Positions 1 to 8,720 of a stretch of 51,749 nt of DNA are shown here, piece by piece (within the stretch, counting starts at the first letter, position 1; the number at the start of each line of letters is the position of its first letter). This stretch comes from Acidimicrobiia bacterium. Its GTDB lineage: Bacteria > Actinomycetota > Acidimicrobiia > Spongiisociales > ZC4RG35. Below the pieces are notes generated by a model that was not told where the DNA came from, ran no database searches, and saw nothing but the letters and a program-made list of their open reading frames with translations. Position numbers and translations under genes: made by a program. The stretch spans positions 1 to 51,749 of the forward strand of contig JAICGW010000003.1 of the NCBI GenBank assembly GCA_025922945.1. The letters are read 5' to 3'.

Positions 1-776
1 AAGGGACCGATGCCTTCTTCGGTGGACCAAACCACCAAGAAGGCCGTACCGGCCATCAGCATGGCAGTACCTCGCTGGCCCACGTAGATCGTCGCCAGGA
101 TGAGGGGGAGGAGGATGAAGTAGGCAAAGCTGCGCCCGGTGACCTCTCTTCCTTCGATGGCAATCACCAGCACCAGGACAGTGATCAGGCCCACGAATGT
201 GGTTTTGAGCCAAATTCCTTTGGGGGTTCGGTCCCTCAGTGCCGAGACGATCGCTAGGGCTCCGGGTCCAATCAAGACGATGCCCAGAGCGTCGGCGGCG
301 AGCCAGGAGAGCATCGCCGGCAAGATCTGACTGTCAAAGGTGATGGCTGTGGCCGTGCCTCCGATTACCGCTCCCACCGACGGCCCTAGTAAGCCGGCAA
401 GCAGCAGGGCACCGATGTCGGCGAGTCGGACGATGCGGTGAGTCTGCGGAAGGCGGGCCCGAAGGATGGAGCCGGCCACCACCGCTTCGGCCACGTTGGC
501 CCCGGCGGCGCATGCGACGTGGAACCAATTGACATCGACGAAGGGAGCGGCGGAGAGGACCGTGCCCACACCTACGCCGGCGATGACGTAGGGCCGGAGC
601 CGGGAGGAGGTGGCAGAAGCGAGGGCGGCGGCCACCCCGGCGGCTGGCCAGAAAATGGTTACCCCGACGGCCTGAGCGGAGAGGCCGCTCCCGGCAAGGG
701 CAGTCAGCGCATAGAGAATCGAGGTGCCGACGAGGGCAATCCAGGGCGCGAACCGTCGAGGTATCTCCACCCCCAC
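1..776 (-). CDS. MASE1-domain integral membrane sensor, N-terminal part (runs off the window)
   Basis: This frame stays open to the left edge, so the ORF track missed it; reading the reverse strand gives a polytopic membrane protein. From a GTG at 776 or 770 it begins near VEIPRRFAPW and then shows several hydrophobic segments with MASE1 hallmarks: a WPAAGVA turn, a LAADALGIVLIGP segment and a LLPLILATIYVGQRG segment. MASE1 is a sensory membrane domain normally followed by a histidine kinase, GGDEF or EAL output module, which would lie beyond base 1. The gene is divergent from the conservon kinase with about 150 bp between them, so the two may share a promoter region. The domain call is firm; the start and the output domain are not. 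Confidence 0.72.
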   Translation of the reverse strand, partial: MGVEIPRRFAPWIALVGTSILYALTALAGSGLSAQAVGVTIFWPAAGVAAALASATSSRLRPYVIAGVGVGTVLSAAPFVDVNWFHVACAAGANVAEAVVAGSILRARLPQTHRIVRLADIGALLLAGLLGPSVGAVIGGTATAITFDSQILPAMLSWLAADALGIVLIGPGALAIVSALRDRTPKGIWLKTTFVGLITVLVLVIAIEGREVTGRSFAYFILLPLILATIYVGQRGTAMLMAGTAFLVVWSTEEGIGP

Positions 777-923
777 GAATCGGCAACCTCTGAGACCGCC
801 TGTAGCTCGTTTGGAGTCAGCGAAAAGACCCGGAACGGGGGCTTGTCCCTAGCTCTTCCGGCTCAATTTTGGGTGCCGCTATGTCGATACAGCATTTTCG
901 ACTTTCACCCAAGGAGGAGCGGA

Positions 924-3260
924 GTGTTCAAGTTTCGTCTGGCCAGCAAGCTGGCGATGGCCAGCCTTCCCATCGGGCTGGTGGCACTCCTGGCCGGCGG
1001 ATATATCGCCTGGACATTTCTCGAGAGTGCCAAGGTTCAGGAAGAAACGTCCCGTGCCTCGAGTGTGGCGAGCGAAGCTATGGGCGCGCTCGGGACGCTG
1101 TGGTCAGAACAGCACCTCGTCAACACCATGGTTCTCCGCCCCGACCAGGTCGATCCTCGCAACCTCGAATCGGCCCGGCTCCAGTCTGAGAGAGCACTTA
1201 GCAACCTTGAGCGCGCGGTCGCGGGTTATGTCTCCTCAGCCCGACCCTCGACCGCGGACACCGCCCGCCGCGTCGAGTCGGATATGGCCGAGCTCGAGGC
1301 CTGGCTTGCCGAGATCCGCCAGGTCGAGCGCTTCAGTGCTTCCGTCGCCTCCGGGTTTAACACCGCCACCGACCTGCTATTCGGCATCATCTCCCAGGTC
1401 TCCCTGAACCTCCCCGATCGCTTGAAGGCCCAGGATGTCGGCGCCGCCGAGGCACTGGCTGAGGCCGCCAGCGTTTCCTTTCAGCAGGAACAGGTCGTGA
1501 GAACCTATATCGCCCAGGGCGAGGATTCGCAACGACAGCTCGTGGAAGCTGCCCTCAACCTGCGGGAACAAGAAGTTCGGGGCTGGCAAGAGCGTGCGGC
1601 GGCGTCGTCGGAAACCGCCGCGCAGGAACTGGCCGCCCTGGCGGCAATGGAAGAGGCGGTCACGGGACGGGCCGCCACCGAGACGGTCGACATCAACGGG
1701 TTCCCCGCCGACCGCAACGAAGTCCTCATCGTGGCCGCCGACCGTCTCGCCGCCCAAGCCTCCGACGCCGCGGAAAGCGACGCGGCCCGGGCCCGGGATC
1801 GGGCCCTTCTGGTGGCGGGCATCGTCGGTTTCATCCTCCTTCTGACGGCTTTCGGGACCGTTCGCATCGAAAGGTCGCTCGTCCGGCGAGTCCGGGCGGT
1901 GACCGACTCGGCCCGTCGGGTGGCAGACGTCGAACTCCCCAATCTGGTGTCTGCGCTGCGTAACCCCGACGATGCCAATGCCGCCAGTGCCGCTTCGAGC
2001 GCAATTCGCATCAAAGAGGCGGGGGCAGACGAGGTTGGCGACCTCGCTCGTTCTTTCTCCGCGCTCCACGGGACGCTGATCGACGTCGCCGCCCAGCAGA
2101 TGGACATCCTGCGGAAGGGGGTTTCGGAGATCTTTGTCACTCTGGCGCGGCGCAACAGCTCGCTGGTCGACCGGCAACTGGCCCTGATCGACAAGCTCGA
2201 ATCGAAGGAAGAGGATCCCGAGACCCTGGCCGGCTACTACCGCCTCGACCACCTCAGCACCCGCATGCGACGCAACGCCGAAAGCTTGCTCGTCCTCGCA
2301 GGTGCCGAGAGCCCTCGCATGTGGGAGAAGCCACTTGAAGTTGGAGACGTCGTCCGTGCCGCCCTCGGCGAAGTCGACGAGTACCAGCGCATCGACATCC
2401 TCGCCCTCGAGCCGGTAAGGGTGGCGGGTCACGTCGTCTCCGACATTGCCCACCTGCTGTCCGAACTGCTGGACAACGCCACCCAGTTCTCGCCCCCTAC
2501 AGAGCGGGTTCGGGTCGCCGGTCTGTTCGACGAATCCGGCTACTTGCTCACCATCTCCGACCACGGGATCGGCATGAGTGATGAACGGATCGTCGAGCTC
2601 AACCAACTCCTGAGCCATCCGCCGGTTCTGGGTCTGGCTCTCGAGCCCACTCTCGGCCTCTATGTCGTGGCTCGTCTCGCCGCCCGGCACGGCATGCGGG
2701 TGCGTCTGGCAGCCGGCGTCCCTGGAACGACTGTGCGCATCACGGTGCCCCGCACGCTGCTCGAGACCTCAACGGCCACCCGACCCGATGAAAGTGGCCG
2801 CCTCCGCAACGAGCCCTCGACCGACGTTCGCCCCACCAGCAGGGAGACGCCACGAGTCTCGGTGCCGTCGCGGCTGGCTACGCCCGAACCTCGAGTGCGC
2901 CCGCCGCTGACGCCATCCGTGCAGCCCGCCGTTCCGAGCCCGTCGCACCTCCCCGGTCGGGTAGTCGAGACTACGCCGGCCAATGGAGGCCAGCGCGCAA
3001 CCGCCACCCCCGCCCCGCCGCTCCCTCGGCCGAATCCAGCTCCGCGGCGCTACGACCCCAATCAGGAACTGCCCACCAGAGTCCCGGGGACGTCCTTCCA
3101 AGACGATGGAGCGGTCCCGACCTCCAAGGCCTCCGAGATTGGTCCCGACGGGATCAAGGCGGCCCTCAGCGCCTTTCAGACCGGCCGCGATTCGGCGGGA
3201 AAACTCGGCGAAGCTCGGACCAATCCCGCTCCCTCGAATGAGCCGGGGGTGATGGAATGA
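924..3260 (+). CDS. CvnA-like sensor histidine kinase of a conservon
   Basis: Membrane histidine kinase heading a roadblock/GTPase signalling operon. The GTG at 924 is preceded by AAGGAGG six bases upstream, so the ORF-track start at 438 is too early; it overlaps the divergent MASE1 gene. The product is 778 aa. TM1 lies at about residues 10-32, followed by an extracytoplasmic helical region of about 260 residues resembling nitrate/nitrite-sensing domains. TM2 is at about 293-313, then a HAMP-like linker. The kinase region carries LDHLSTRMRRN (about 441-451, candidate phospho-His) and the ATPase motifs LLDNATQFSPP and DHGIGMS. After about residue 610 comes a proline-rich tail of some 170 residues, typical of Streptomyces CvnA proteins. 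Its stop overlaps the next start (ATGA). Confidence 0.9.
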   Translation: MFKFRLASKLAMASLPIGLVALLAGGYIAWTFLESAKVQEETSRASSVASEAMGALGTLWSEQHLVNTMVLRPDQVDPRNLESARLQSERALSNLERAVAGYVSSARPSTADTARRVESDMAELEAWLAEIRQVERFSASVASGFNTATDLLFGIISQVSLNLPDRLKAQDVGAAEALAEAASVSFQQEQVVRTYIAQGEDSQRQLVEAALNLREQEVRGWQERAAASSETAAQELAALAAMEEAVTGRAATETVDINGFPADRNEVLIVAADRLAAQASDAAESDAARARDRALLVAGIVGFILLLTAFGTVRIERSLVRRVRAVTDSARRVADVELPNLVSALRNPDDANAASAASSAIRIKEAGADEVGDLARSFSALHGTLIDVAAQQMDILRKGVSEIFVTLARRNSSLVDRQLALIDKLESKEEDPETLAGYYRLDHLSTRMRRNAESLLVLAGAESPRMWEKPLEVGDVVRAALGEVDEYQRIDILALEPVRVAGHVVSDIAHLLSELLDNATQFSPPTERVRVAGLFDESGYLLTISDHGIGMSDERIVELNQLLSHPPVLGLALEPTLGLYVVARLAARHGMRVRLAAGVPGTTVRITVPRTLLETSTATRPDESGRLRNEPSTDVRPTSRETPRVSVPSRLATPEPRVRPPLTPSVQPAVPSPSHLPGRVVETTPANGGQRATATPAPPLPRPNPAPRRYDPNQELPTRVPGTSFQDDGAVPTSKASEIGPDGIKAALSAFQTGRDSAGKLGEARTNPAPSNEPGVME

Positions 3261-3676
3261 GCGCCGGAGCCTCCAACCTCAACTGGCTCATCGGGCGATT
3301 CGTCGATGCCGTGCCAGCTGTTCGCAAGGCCGTGGTGGTTTCCTCCGACGGCCTGGCGATGGCGGTTTCACTTGATGTCGATCGAGAGTCGGCCGATCGT
3401 CTCGCCGCCGTCGCCTCGGGCATGATCGGTCTCGCCTATGGCTCGGCTGGGCGAATGGGAGCCGGTGCGGTCTCCAACGTCATTGTCGAGATGACCAATG
3501 GCTGGCTTTTCGTAACCGGCATCAGTGATGGCTCGCTGCTTTGCGCCCTCACCACCCGCTCGGTCGACATCGGCTCGGTCGCCTACCAGATGGCACTCTT
3601 CGCCGAAAGGGCCGGACAGGTGCTGACGCCCGAAGTGCGCGAGGAGCTGAAAATGGAGTTGGTGTCGAGCGAGTGA
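3257..3676 (+). CDS. Roadblock/LC7-domain protein (CvnB-like)
   Basis: Roadblock/LC7 protein of 139 aa, the usual size for conservon CvnB and for MglB-type regulators. These form dimers that bind a small Ras-like GTPase and often act as its GAP or scaffold. The sequence begins with a helix containing NWLIGRFVDAVPAVRKAVVVSSDGLAM, the classic roadblock strand after helix 1, and ends with a helix-rich tail. It overlaps the kinase stop by ATGA and the next gene by GTGA, so translation is probably coupled. Target and signal are unknown. Family assignment rests on motif and on the exact conservon gene order. Confidence 0.9.
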   Translation: MSAGASNLNWLIGRFVDAVPAVRKAVVVSSDGLAMAVSLDVDRESADRLAAVASGMIGLAYGSAGRMGAGAVSNVIVEMTNGWLFVTGISDGSLLCALTTRSVDIGSVAYQMALFAERAGQVLTPEVREELKMELVSSE

Positions 3677-4053
3677 GCGAATCCGCCGAGACGCTCGAGG
3701 CCGGAAGGCTGGTACGCCCCTACACGATGACCGGGGGTCGCACTGGTCGCGACCTGCCCCAGATCGCCCTCGAGGCACAAGTGGTCGCGACCCGGGCCGG
3801 GCTCGAGAACCGGCACCTCTATCGATTTGAAGCAGCCCGCATCATCGACATGGCTCAGAAGCAGCTGGCCTTGGTCGAACTGGCCGCGCACCTCGATGTC
3901 CCGGTGGGCGTCGTGCGGGTCGTGGCCGCTGACCTCGCTCGGCGGGGAGCGATCCTGATCATGGACCCGCCCAGCGGCATGACCACTGGCCTCGACGGCT
4001 ACCAGTACACAACCCTCCTCCGGAAGGTGCTCGATGGAATCAAGAGCCTCTGA
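3673..4053 (+). CDS. DUF742 protein (CvnC-like)
   Basis: The GTG at 3673 overlaps the roadblock stop as GTGA. This start is preferred to the ORF-track ATG at 3541, which runs inside the previous gene. The 126-aa product has the DUF742 signature: an N-terminal RLVRPYTMTGGRT stretch followed by a winged-helix-like region (LVELAAHLDVPVGVVRVVAADLARRGA). DUF742 proteins are the third conservon component and probably work as adaptors between kinase, roadblock protein and GTPase. No separate ribosome site is evident, consistent with coupling. The last 20 bases overlap the GTPase gene. Confidence 0.9.
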   Translation: MSESAETLEAGRLVRPYTMTGGRTGRDLPQIALEAQVVATRAGLENRHLYRFEAARIIDMAQKQLALVELAAHLDVPVGVVRVVAADLARRGAILIMDPPSGMTTGLDGYQYTTLLRKVLDGIKSL

Positions 4054-4621
4054 CGGACCCCGCCTAACTCCCGTCAAGATCGTCGTCGCCGGCGGATTCG
4101 GCGTTGGCAAAACAACCTTTGTCGGAGCCATCTCGGAGATCGAGCCCCTTCGCAGCGAAGCAGTAATGACCCAGGAAAGCGCCGGCATCGATGAGCTGTT
4201 CGAGGGCAATACCAAGACCACGACCACGGTCGCCATGGACTTCGGGCGTATCAGCCTGAAGGGCAATCTGGTGCTCTACCTCTTCGGCACCCCGGGCCAG
4301 GATCGCTTTCATTTCATGTGGCACGAGCTCTCCAAGGGGGCGATCGGGGCCGTCGTCCTGGTCGACACGCGCCGCCTGGAAGCATGCTTTCCGGCTGTCG
4401 ACTTCTTCGAAAAGCTGGGTGTTCCCTTCCTGGTGGCCGTCAATACCTTCAACGGTGAGAAGCTCCACTCCTTAGATGAGGTGGCGACCGCCTTGGCGAT
4501 CAATCCTTCGGTCCCCTTGCTCTACTGCGACGCCCGTCACCGCCTGCAAGTGCAGGGAGCTCTGGTGCAGCTCGTTGAACATGCGTTGACCAGAGCGCTT
4601 GAGGGGGCCGCAGCGCCATGA
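4034..4621 (+). CDS. Ras-like small GTPase of the conservon (CvnD / MglA-like)
   Basis: Predicted soluble GTPase of 195 aa. The P-loop is at residues 20-28 (GGFGVGKTT), the switch II region reads LFGTPGQDRFHF (about 83-94), and the base-recognition loop is VAVNTFNG, which lacks the canonical NKxD as in other actinobacterial CvnD proteins. The DxxG motif is likewise replaced by GTPGQ. In conservons this GTPase is the switch controlled by the roadblock and DUF742 partners and the kinase. It overlaps the DUF742 gene by 20 bp and the following coiled-coil gene by ATGA, so all five genes form one transcription unit. Confidence 0.92.
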   Translation: MESRASDGPRLTPVKIVVAGGFGVGKTTFVGAISEIEPLRSEAVMTQESAGIDELFEGNTKTTTTVAMDFGRISLKGNLVLYLFGTPGQDRFHFMWHELSKGAIGAVVLVDTRRLEACFPAVDFFEKLGVPFLVAVNTFNGEKLHSLDEVATALAINPSVPLLYCDARHRLQVQGALVQLVEHALTRALEGAAAP

Positions 4622-5289
4622 GCCAGTGGCCGGCAGGGCGGGGCGAGGCCACCGACCTGACAGTCATCGATGTCGATTCAATCCACCGTGATCTCGAGGA
4701 AACACGGGCGCGGCTGGCCGAGGCGGAGTGGGCGCTGGCTCGACTGGCGTCGTCGGCGGGGCCGATTGAGACCCGGCTACAGGACCTGATTGTTGCCGCT
4801 CGCGATGAGGCCGCTCAGATAAAGGCCGAGGCGCGCCAGCAAGCCGAGAGCCTGGTGCGGGAAGCCGAGCGTTTGCGGGCGATGGCCGGGCAAGCGGCAG
4901 CCGGGGGCAGTGAGCAGGCCAAGAAGCAAATCGCCCAGAAGGTGAGCGAGATGGTGGCCAACGCCGACCAGCTCCGGATCAACTCCGAGCGTCGGGCGGC
5001 GGAGATCATCAGACAGGCTCAAGAGAAGGTGGCGCCGACACAGGCCCGCACCGATGAGCTAGTGCGCCTGATCGCCCGTCAGGAGGCCGAGCTCGGTGAG
5101 CTGCATGCGATGGTGAAGGAAGCCCGCCACAAGGCTGACGCAATCATCCGACACGCCCAGGTGGAGGCGGCGGCCCGGGTGGAGGAGCTGAGCGAACGAG
5201 CCCGGCAGCGGCTCGAAGCCGCCCGCCTCGAGGCCGATCGAATCGTTGCCGCCGCTCACGAACGCGCCCAGCGGATCAGTCCGACCTAA
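4618..5289 (+). CDS. Long coiled-coil protein, fifth gene of the conservon operon
   Basis: Hydrophilic 223-aa protein that is almost entirely heptad-patterned helix, rich in Ala, Glu, Arg and Gln. It starts with a short variable head and VIDVDSIHRDLEETRARL, then long segments such as EAAQIKAEARQQAESLVREA and QVEAAARVEELSERARQRL. There is no signal peptide or membrane segment. The composition resembles DivIVA or apolipoprotein-like coiled coils, but the DivIVA membrane-binding N-terminal motif is not obvious. It overlaps the GTPase stop by ATGA and is followed by a terminator, so it closes the operon. I infer that it is a scaffold or effector for the GTPase; nothing in the sequence proves this. 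Confidence 0.75.
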   Translation: MSQWPAGRGEATDLTVIDVDSIHRDLEETRARLAEAEWALARLASSAGPIETRLQDLIVAARDEAAQIKAEARQQAESLVREAERLRAMAGQAAAGGSEQAKKQIAQKVSEMVANADQLRINSERRAAEIIRQAQEKVAPTQARTDELVRLIARQEAELGELHAMVKEARHKADAIIRHAQVEAAARVEELSERARQRLEAARLEADRIVAAAHERAQRISPT

Positions 5290-5290
5290 G

Positions 5291-5315
5291 AAGCGGCCCG
5301 GAGGCCGGGCCGCTT
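5291..5315. terminator. Bidirectional hairpin terminator
   Basis: Perfect 11-bp inverted repeat, AAGCGGCCCGG and CCGGGCCGCTT, with a 3-base loop. It starts 2 bp after the coiled-coil gene stop and lies between two convergent genes. There is no strong U-tract, as is common in high-GC actinobacteria. Confidence 0.75.
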
Positions 5316-5358
5316 CGATATGGGGTTCAACCCCTGGTTCTATTTGGCTGGGATCGCT

Positions 5359-5859
5359 CTAATCACCGTCGGGTGGGTTGCTACCGCCGGTGGCCACAAA
5401 GCTCACGCAATCACCCTGGTTCTTGAAGACTCCAAAGGTGACCCACCCCCCCTTCTTGCACTGATCCGTGGAGGTGAGGCCCGCGATCAATGTCGTGGTG
5501 GTGGTTGGAGCGGTCGTCGTGGTGGTGGTCGCCAGGGTCGTGGTCGGAGCCGCGGTGGTGGTCGTGGCCGGTGCGAGAGTCGTCGTGGTGGGAGCATTGG
5601 GACCGCTGGGCAAATTGCGACCGCCGGTGACCACATAACTCACGCAATCACCCTGGTTCTTAAAAACGCCGGCGAAGTCCTGCCAGCCGCCTTGTTTGCA
5701 GTCATCGGCATCGTCGAGGCCAGGGATCGTCAGGGCCAGGTTGCTTTCCAGGCCGGGCTGTGAAAGCGCCATCGGCGCAAAGGCGATCAGCGAAATCAGA
5801 ACCCCCAGGCCAACGACCGCGGCTCGCGATCGACGAATGTTCTCCAGGAGTTGTTTCAT
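5359..5859 (-). CDS. Secreted protein with two CKxGGW...NQGDCVS repeats
   Basis: The ATG at 5859 is chosen because AAAGG lies 7 bases upstream and a signal peptide follows at once (basic KQLLENIRRSR, then VVGLGVLISLIAFAPMAL, cleavage near ALS). The mature part of about 135 residues has two cysteine-paired motifs, DDCKQGGWQDFAGVFKNQG and DQCKKGGWVTFGVFKNQG, each followed by DCVSxVxTGG. A Thr/Ala-rich low-complexity linker of about 45 residues separates them. The two-Cys motif recurs in secreted actinobacterial proteins of unknown function; the linker looks like a flexible or glycosylated wall-spanning stretch. The function is unknown. The gene converges on the conservon operon. Confidence 0.85.
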   Translation of the reverse strand: MKQLLENIRRSRAAVVGLGVLISLIAFAPMALSQPGLESNLALTIPGLDDADDCKQGGWQDFAGVFKNQGDCVSYVVTGGRNLPSGPNAPTTTTLAPATTTTAAPTTTLATTTTTTAPTTTTTLIAGLTSTDQCKKGGWVTFGVFKNQGDCVSFVATGGSNPPDGD

Positions 5860-5983
5860 GCAACAACCTTTCCCTCGGGATCCCAAGTAGTGGCGGGATC
5901 TCTTCCACTCTCCGTGGCCAAGACTAGCCGTCTTGGGGTGGGTGCAAAAAGGGCGTCTAGGCCCATCAAGCTACTCTGGACCG

Positions 5984-8539
5984 ATGCCTCCAGACCCGGG
6001 CTCGCGCATACCTGAAAAGCCTGTTCTCGAGGGTCTCGAGGACAAATGGCAGCCTGTATGGGAGGAGCGAGGCTTGTTTCGTTTCGATCGCTCGAAGACC
6101 CGGGAGGAGGTCTTTTCGATCGACACGCCGCCACCCACGGTGAGCGGCCGCCTTCACCCGGGCCACATGTTTTCGTTCACCCACACCGACCTCATCGCTC
6201 GTTACCAGCGGATGCGGGGCAAGGAGGTCTTTTATCCCATGGGCTGGGACGACAACGGGCTCAACGTCGAGCGTCGGGTGCAGCTGATAACCGGGACCAT
6301 CGTCGATCCGAGCTTGCCCTACGACCCCGACTTCGTTCCCCCAGCGGAAGCGCCCAAGCGACCGATCCCGATTTCTCGACCTAACTTTCTCGAGCTCTGC
6401 GAGAGGGTGGTTCCCGAGCTCGAGGCCGAATACCACCAGCTCTGGTCGCGACTCGGTCTGTCGGTCGACTGGTCGTTCACATATACGACGATCGGAAGCC
6501 ACGCGACCTATATCTCGCAGATCGCCTTCCTGGATCTGGTCAAAAGAGACCTCGCCTACCGAGCTGCCGCGCCCACCCTCTGGGACGTCGATATGAAGAC
6601 CGCCGTGGCCCAGGCCGAACTGGAAGATCGGGATGTTCCGTCGGATTATCGGAAGATCGTCTTTCAGGGACCGGAGGGAGAGCCGCTCCTCGTCGATACG
6701 ACCCGCCCCGAGTTGCTCCCAGCCTGCGTCGCGCTGGTCGCTCATCCAGAGGATGCCCGTTACCAGCACTTGTTCGGAAAGCAGGCGCTAACTCCGCTCT
6801 TTGGGGTGAGAGTGCCCATTGTTTCCCACGAGCTGGGCGATCCCGAGAAGGGGACTGGTTTGGCGATGATCTGTACTTTCGGCGATACGACCGACGTCAC
6901 TTGGTGGCGGGAGCTCGGCTTGCCGCTGCGCGCCATCGTCCAGCGGGACGGGACCATGAGACCCGTCAGCTGGGGTAGTGATGGCTTCGAGAGCGATGAT
7001 CCCACCACCGCCCAGAAAGCCTATGACGCCATCTCCGGGCGGAGCACCAAACAGGCGCGGGGGTTGCTGATCGAGCTGCTTGAAGGCGCCGGAAAACTGG
7101 TCGGGGAGTCGCGGCCCATCACACACGCAGTCAAATTCTGGGAGAACGGCGTTCGGCCTTTGGAAATCGTCACCTCCAATCAATGGTTCATCCGCTACCC
7201 CGACCGCGAACAGATGCTCAAGCGGGGCAAGGAACTCAACTGGTACCCCGACTACATGCAGGTGAGGTACGAGAACTGGGTCAACGGGCTGCTGGGGGAT
7301 TGGAACATCACCCGCCAACGATTTTTCGGAGTGCCCTTCCCGGTCTGGTATCCGATCGATGTCGCAGGGGAGGTGGATTTCCTCTCCCCGATCTTGGCCA
7401 CCGAGGACATGATTCCAGTCGATCCCACCACCACCTCCCCGCCTGGGTTCGAGGAGTCGGACCGTGACCAGCCGAATGGATTTGCCGCCGATCCCGACGT
7501 GATGGACACCTGGGCCACGTCTTCGCTCTCACCGCAGATCGTGTGCGGGTGGAACACCGACCCCGATCTCTTTGCCCGCACCTTTCCTATGGATATGCGG
7601 CCGCAGTCGCACGACATTATCCGCACTTGGCTCTTCAGCACCGTGGTCCGCGCTCACTACGAGTTCGACTCTCTGCCCTGGGCCAATGCTGCGATCTCGG
7701 GGTTTGTGGTCGATCCCGATCGAAAGAAGCTTTCCAAGTCCGCCGCTAACGCCGCCGACGATCCGATGACGATGCTGAGGACCTACGGAGTGGACGGGGT
7801 TCGGTACTGGGCGGCGCAAGGAAGGCCCGGAGTCGACATGGTCTTTGACGAGGGCCAGCTCAAAATCGGCCGCCGTCTCGCCACCAAACTGTTGAACGCC
7901 TCCAAGTTCGCCCTCACGCTCAGTGAGGGAGCGAAAGGTCAGCCCACTGTTCTGCTTGATCGAGCGTTGCTAGCCGGTCTGGCGGATCTGGTGGAGGAGG
8001 CGACATCGTCATTCGACCGCTTCGACTACGCCCGGGCGATCGAACGAACCGAAGCCTTTTTCTGGCCCTTCTGCGACGACTACGTCGAGCTTGTTAAGGG
8101 GCGGGCTTATGGCGCCGAGGGCGACGAAGGGACGGAGTCGGCCCGGGCCACCCTGGCCATCGCCATCAAAACCATCGTCCAGCTCTTCGCCCCCTTTCTC
8201 CCCTACGTCACCGAGGAAGTGTGGTCGTGGTTCGAGGAGGGGAGCGTGCATCGCTCTACTTGGCCGTCTGCCACCGACATCCGCAGCTGGACGAGTGAGA
8301 CCGACGACGTCGGGCTGCTTTTGACGGCCGGTCAGGTGCTGTCAGCGATCCGCAAGGTCAAGACCGCCGCCCAGGTCTCGATGAAGGCGGAAGTTGGAAC
8401 TGTCCATATCGTCGGCCCGAATGCGGTTCGCGCCGGGCTGGAGGCTGTCGAAGGCGACTTGCGAAATGCCGGTGTGATTAGCGGCCCCATCACCTTCGGC
8501 GCCGGCGATGAGTTGCTGGTCGAGGCCGTCCTCGTCTAG
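5984..8539 (+). CDS. valS: Valyl-tRNA synthetase
   Basis: Class I aminoacyl-tRNA synthetase charging tRNA-Val. The ATG at 5984 (MPPDPGSRIPEKP) gives 851 aa and leaves out a 17-residue ORF-track extension. The HIGH motif appears as HPGH at about residues 57-60 within GRLHPGHMFSFTHTD. The class signature KMSKS appears as KLSKS at about 581 (DRKKLSKSAANAADDP). The editing (CP1) domain and WDVDMKTAVAQAELE region are present. The protein is shorter than E. coli ValS and seems to lack the long C-terminal coiled coil, fitting the 'type 2' ValS with the PMGWDDNG motif. It stands alone, with no clear operon partner. Confidence 0.95.
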   Translation: MPPDPGSRIPEKPVLEGLEDKWQPVWEERGLFRFDRSKTREEVFSIDTPPPTVSGRLHPGHMFSFTHTDLIARYQRMRGKEVFYPMGWDDNGLNVERRVQLITGTIVDPSLPYDPDFVPPAEAPKRPIPISRPNFLELCERVVPELEAEYHQLWSRLGLSVDWSFTYTTIGSHATYISQIAFLDLVKRDLAYRAAAPTLWDVDMKTAVAQAELEDRDVPSDYRKIVFQGPEGEPLLVDTTRPELLPACVALVAHPEDARYQHLFGKQALTPLFGVRVPIVSHELGDPEKGTGLAMICTFGDTTDVTWWRELGLPLRAIVQRDGTMRPVSWGSDGFESDDPTTAQKAYDAISGRSTKQARGLLIELLEGAGKLVGESRPITHAVKFWENGVRPLEIVTSNQWFIRYPDREQMLKRGKELNWYPDYMQVRYENWVNGLLGDWNITRQRFFGVPFPVWYPIDVAGEVDFLSPILATEDMIPVDPTTTSPPGFEESDRDQPNGFAADPDVMDTWATSSLSPQIVCGWNTDPDLFARTFPMDMRPQSHDIIRTWLFSTVVRAHYEFDSLPWANAAISGFVVDPDRKKLSKSAANAADDPMTMLRTYGVDGVRYWAAQGRPGVDMVFDEGQLKIGRRLATKLLNASKFALTLSEGAKGQPTVLLDRALLAGLADLVEEATSSFDRFDYARAIERTEAFFWPFCDDYVELVKGRAYGAEGDEGTESARATLAIAIKTIVQLFAPFLPYVTEEVWSWFEEGSVHRSTWPSATDIRSWTSETDDVGLLLTAGQVLSAIRKVKTAAQVSMKAEVGTVHIVGPNAVRAGLEAVEGDLRNAGVISGPITFGAGDELLVEAVLV

Positions 8540-8646
8540 GCCAGTTCGGAGGGGCCAAGCCCGTCCGACAACCTTCGGGTTGAAGAAAATTTGGTCACAC
8601 ACGCCCGCTTTTCGGCAAATTTGGTTGCTGGCGACCGGTACTCGTT

Positions 8647-8693
8647 CGTCAGCTACCGAATTTCCCAGAAAGCGTGCGTCAGCTACCGAATTT
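8647..8693. repeat. Pair of 17-bp direct repeats in the valS-MFS gap
   Basis: CGTCAGCTACCGAATTT occurs at 8647-8663 and again at 8677-8693, a spacing of 30 bp. Two copies of AAATTTGGT lie just upstream (about 8586 and 8616). The 181-bp gap between the convergent valS and MFS genes shows no ORF and no clear terminator hairpin. Confidence 0.7.
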
Positions 8694-8720
8694 GGCCGGC
8701 GCCGGACCCGCAAGGAGTCC

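Noticed and set aside
334-786. 150-aa minus-strand ORF
   Set aside because: Arg/Pro-rich shadow; the neighbouring minus frame gives the MASE1 protein.
438-923. N-terminal 162 residues of the 940-aa ORF
   Set aside because: They overlap the MASE1 gene on the other strand and lack a ribosome site; GTG 924 has a perfect one and starts before TM1.
1377-2690. 437-aa minus-strand ORF inside the histidine kinase
   Set aside because: Shadow of a well-supported gene; no family motif.
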